Assembly: GCA_001704765.1 (NCBI GenBank)
Contig: MBFK01000024.1
Coordinates: 36,633-100,632, forward strand
Source: Sinorhizobium shofinae
Lineage (GTDB): Bacteria; Pseudomonadota; Alphaproteobacteria; Rhizobiales; Rhizobiaceae
Length of the DNA stretch: 64,000 nucleotides
Reading direction: 5' to 3'
This document shows, one piece after another, positions 61,570-64,000 of this stretch; within the stretch, counting starts at the first letter, position 1; every line of letters starts with the position of its first letter. The notes under the pieces were generated by a model. It searched no databases. It saw nothing but the letters and a program-made list of their open reading frames with translations, and was not told the origin of the DNA. The position numbers and the translations under genes were made by a program.

Positions 61570-62727
61570 ATGGACATTTCATTGCAGGCGAGGGAGCTCG
61601 ACCGCTGGCTCGCGGAGGCCGCCCTGCCGCTATGGCGTGAAAAGGGGTTCGATGCGGCTGGCGGCGGCTTCGTCGAGACGATCGACATGAACGGCGAGCC
61701 GACGCGGGCCAATCGCCGCTCGCGCGTCCAGCCACGCCAGGTCTATTGTTTCGCGGAGGCGGGGCGGCGTGGCTGGCGAGGCGAGTGGCGCACGGTCGCC
61801 GAAGGCGGGCTTGCCTATTTCGATCGCATCTACCGGCTGCCGAGCGGTTTTTACGGGGCGCTTTCGGATGCGGACGGGGAGATCATCGATCCGTCTTTCG
61901 ACCTTTACAATCAGGCCTTCGGGCTGCTTGCCTTCGCCTATATGGCGGAGGTCCTTCCGGAGCGAAAGGCCGAGATGATCGCGCGCAGCAACGATCTTCT
62001 GGGCAAGCTCGAAGCGCATTGCAAGCATCCGGTCGCGGGCTTCGAGGAGGACAACCCGCCGCGCCTGCCACTTGGCTCCAACCCGCATATGCACCTCTTC
62101 GAAGCCTGTCTTGCCAGCGAAGCGGTCGGGGGGTTCGATCGTGTCGCCTGGGCCAATCTCGCCGACGAGATCGCGCATCTGGCGATGGATTGCTTCATCG
62201 ACGCCGAGACGGGCGCGGTGCGCGAATTCTTCGATCACGACTGGACGCCTTTTCCGGGAGAAAAGGGCCGCATCGTCGAACCCGGCCACCAGTTCGAATG
62301 GGCATGGCTGCTCTTGCGCTGGGCGGAGCGGCGCGGAAATGCCGAAGCGATCGTCAAGGCGCGGCGGCTTTTCGAGATCGGCGAGGCGCACGGCATCTGC
62401 CCGAAGCGCGATGTCGCGGTCATGACGCTCTTCGACGACCTGTCGGTCGCCGACCCGGTGGCGCGGCTCTGGCCGCAGACGGAATGGCTGAAGTCGGCGA
62501 TGCGCTTCGCCATGCTCTCGGAGGGCAGTGAGCGGCAACGCTACCTCGCGTCGGCCTCGCGCGCGGCCGCGGCACTGCAGCGTTTCCTGGAAACGCCGAT
62601 CCGCGGCCTCTGGCGCGACAAGCAGAAGGCGGACGGCGCGTTCGTCGACGAGCCTGCGCCGGCCAGCAGCTTCTATCACGTCCTCTGCGCGATCTATGAA
62701 CTGGAGGATTGCCTGAAGCGGATTTGA
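61570..62727 (+). CDS. pmi: AGE-family sugar isomerase (mannose-6-phosphate isomerase-like)
   Basis: 385 residues of the N-acylglucosamine 2-epimerase/YihS/ManA-like (alpha/alpha)6-barrel family. Landmarks are PRQVYCFAEAGRRGWRGEWR, RLPLGSNPHMHLFEACLA, GRIVEPGHQFEWAWLLLRWA and the C-terminal ASSFYHVLCAIYELEDCL, including the active-site histidines in PHMH and EPGHQFEW. It starts 10 bases after the UPF0303 gene. With the ROK kinase it would channel mannose and fructose into glycolysis. The isomerase assignment rests on operon context. Confidence 0.85.
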   Translation: MDISLQARELDRWLAEAALPLWREKGFDAAGGGFVETIDMNGEPTRANRRSRVQPRQVYCFAEAGRRGWRGEWRTVAEGGLAYFDRIYRLPSGFYGALSDADGEIIDPSFDLYNQAFGLLAFAYMAEVLPERKAEMIARSNDLLGKLEAHCKHPVAGFEEDNPPRLPLGSNPHMHLFEACLASEAVGGFDRVAWANLADEIAHLAMDCFIDAETGAVREFFDHDWTPFPGEKGRIVEPGHQFEWAWLLLRWAERRGNAEAIVKARRLFEIGEAHGICPKRDVAVMTLFDDLSVADPVARLWPQTEWLKSAMRFAMLSEGSERQRYLASASRAAAALQRFLETPIRGLWRDKQKADGAFVDEPAPASSFYHVLCAIYELEDCLKRI

Positions 62728-62755
62728 GCATCGGCTCCCGTCGTTGCCTTCAATG

Positions 62756-62785
62756 GCCCGCCGCGTTGGCGGCGGGCTTTTTCTT
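62756..62785 (+). terminator. Rho-independent terminator of the sugar operon
   Basis: The 9-bp stem GCCCGCCGC (62756-62764) pairs perfectly with 62769-62777 around GTTG and is followed by TTTTTCTT. The group II intron begins at the next base. Confidence 0.9.
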
Positions 62786-64000
62786 GTGCGCCAGGCATGG
62801 CGCGGAGTGCGTCAGCACGATTTGGCCGGGGTGGTATCCGGTCGATGACTTGGTGGTGGGAGTCCTCTGCGGGCCCTGGTGATGGGAACCGCTAGCCGAA
62901 CAGCAAGGGCATCGTCGCGAGGCGGGGTCTGAAGGAAGCTGTAAGCAAAGTGCCGGCCTGACGAACAGGAAGCGCATATGAGGCGTCCGCATCCGGGCGA
63001 GGGAGCAAGAAAGCCCGAAGCCCGATATCACCCGGAGGGTGCGGCCGTAGATGTGACAGGTATATGGCACGAAGGTCACGCGTCTTACCCTGGGAGGTCT
63101 GACGTCCTGCCCCTGGTTTCAGGTGTGCTACCGGCGCCGCGAGGCGTCGGGATGGGGCGTCAGAGGTCAGCAAAGGCCATATTAGCCGGACCAACCGGTG
63201 AAGGGCCGAACATGAAGCACCGGATGGAGAACGATCTTTCGATGGTGGGAACAGATGCAGAAGACGGGGCTGAGATGTCCCGTGCCCATGCCGAGAGCAG
63301 TGGCCGGAAGCCACGAGGGGAAGCATTGGGTGCATCAAGCACCACGGCAGGACCGTCATCCTCTGAACCGGAGGCGGACGAGCGACTGATGGAGATGATC
63401 ATCAGTCGCGAGAACATGATGGCGGCCTACCGCCGCGTGGTGGCGAACAAGGGCGTGCCGGGCATCGATCAGATGACCGTTGCGCAGCTGAAGCCATACC
63501 TTGCGGAGCACTGGCCGCGCATCAAAGAAGACCTGCTGGCGGGTCGCTACAGACCGGCGCCGGTGCGCGGGGTGGAAATCCCCAAGCCCGGCGGCAAAGG
63601 GATGCGGCAATTGGGTATCCCGACCGCGCTGGACCGACTCATCCAGCAGGCGATGCAGCAGGTGCTGACGCCACTCTTCGACCCGGACTTTTCCACCTCC
63701 TCCTACGGCTTCAGGCCGGGGCGGAGCACCCACGACGCGGTTCTCGCCGCCCGGTCCTATGTGACCGACGGACACCGTTGCGTGGTCGATCTTGATCTGG
63801 AGAAGTTCTTCGACCGCGTGAACCACGACGTCCTTATGGCGCGTGTGGCTCGCAAGGTCGCAGACAAGCGGGTACTGCGGCTAATCCGCCGCTACCTGCA
63901 GGCCGGGTTGATGACGGGCGGGATCGAAACGGCACGGAGCGAGGGGACGCCGCAAGGCTCACCCCTCTCACCGCTGCTGTCGAACATCCTGCTCGATGAC
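62786..64000 (+). mobile_element. Group II intron (probably bacterial class C), 3' end beyond the window
   Basis: The 5' end GTGCG (62786-62790) is the standard group II start. About 425 bases of structured, gene-free RNA region precede the reverse-transcriptase ORF at 63212. Insertion immediately after a terminator stem-loop and T-run is the known target preference of class C (IIC) introns. The ORF, domain V and 3' end continue outside the window, so completeness cannot be judged. Confidence 0.85.
63212..64000 (+). CDS. ltrA: Group II intron reverse transcriptase/maturase, N-terminal part (partial)
   Basis: 263 residues up to the window edge. After a variable N-terminus (MKHRMENDLSMVGTDAEDGA) come MAAYRRVVANKGVPGIDQMT, RPAPVRGVEIPKPGGKGMRQ, LGIPTALDRLIQQAMQQVLT, SYGFRPGRSTHDAVLAARSY, VVDLDLEKFFDRVNHDVLMA and GTPQGSPLSPLLSNILLDD (RT blocks 0-4). 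The catalytic YADD lies beyond the edge. It makes the intron mobile and aids splicing. The start could be one of several nearby ATGs. Confidence 0.93.
   Translation, partial: MKHRMENDLSMVGTDAEDGAEMSRAHAESSGRKPRGEALGASSTTAGPSSSEPEADERLMEMIISRENMMAAYRRVVANKGVPGIDQMTVAQLKPYLAEHWPRIKEDLLAGRYRPAPVRGVEIPKPGGKGMRQLGIPTALDRLIQQAMQQVLTPLFDPDFSTSSYGFRPGRSTHDAVLAARSYVTDGHRCVVDLDLEKFFDRVNHDVLMARVARKVADKRVLRLIRRYLQAGLMTGGIETARSEGTPQGSPLSPLLSNILLDD

Noticed and set aside
1..64000. CRISPR arrays
   Set aside because: No regularly spaced direct repeats with unique spacers were seen. The only short tandem repeat of note (59689-59738) has a 20-base period without spacers.
1..64000. The many single-base frameshifts as a sign of a poor-quality sequence throughout
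   Set aside because: Very long genes (tamB 5.6 kb, traA 4.6 kb, coxL, tamA) are uninterrupted. The breaks concentrate in the island and in two tiny genes plus one ADH remnant, which fits decay better than general error.

Overview
The window is GC-rich chromosomal DNA of an alphaproteobacterial root-nodule-type bacterium, most likely Sinorhizobium (Ensifer). The support is an ALAS-type hemA next to dxr, a Ti/pSym-type TraA with its oriT, repeated RIME-like palindromes, and many EcfG/RpoE2-type promoters (GGAAC-N17/18-GTT). Calls rest on reading the translated sequence; no database search was possible.

Layout. 1-1.3 kb: end of a formate dehydrogenase operon (fdsA tail, fdhD/fdsC, fdsD). 1.5-4.3 kb: a soluble two-PAS chemoreceptor and a CheW. 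4.5-7.3 kb: arginine catabolism (ornithine aminotransferase, arginase, divergent Lrp/AsnC regulator). 7.4-8.8 kb: a VOC protein and an APH(3')-like kinase. 8.9-16.6 kb: tamA-tamB, with a 478-residue tandem duplication inside TamB. 17-19.8 kb: DUF899, two DUF1801 proteins and a glycine-zipper lipoprotein. 20.2-23.9 kb: a form II CO-dehydrogenase-like operon in S-L-M order. 24.1-26.6 kb: hemA (with a FixK/FNR-like box) and dxr, convergent.

26.7-41.1 kb is a stress region: small envelope proteins, an isoaspartyl methyltransferase fused to an erythromycin-esterase domain, SDRs, a BON protein, topoisomerase IB, a general-stress-protein-17M-like protein and a PepSY protein. At least ten transcription starts here have good matches to the general stress response promoter, so the region looks like a dispersed RpoE2 regulon cluster. 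Several proteins are tiny, and two tiny genes carry one extra base each.

41.7-59.75 kb is an accessory island ending at a tRNA-Arg(CCU) gene whose 3' end faces the island. It holds a broken antitoxin/PemK-like toxin pair, DUF736 and DUF2958 genes, a decayed traC-traD-traG block, an oriT and an intact 1,540-residue TraA relaxase-helicase. It continues with a graveyard of metabolic and regulatory fragments, an MNT-HEPN protein, phage-like LamG and DUF3102 fragments, and a compact membrane-lipid module (PAP2, sterol-desaturase-type hydroxylase, ICMT-like methyltransferase, and a second divergent PAP2). The lipid module is the best candidate for an undescribed system.

60-62.7 kb returns to core genes: a ROK sugar kinase, a UPF0303 protein and an AGE-family sugar isomerase. 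A group II intron with its reverse transcriptase starts directly after that operon's terminator and runs off the window.
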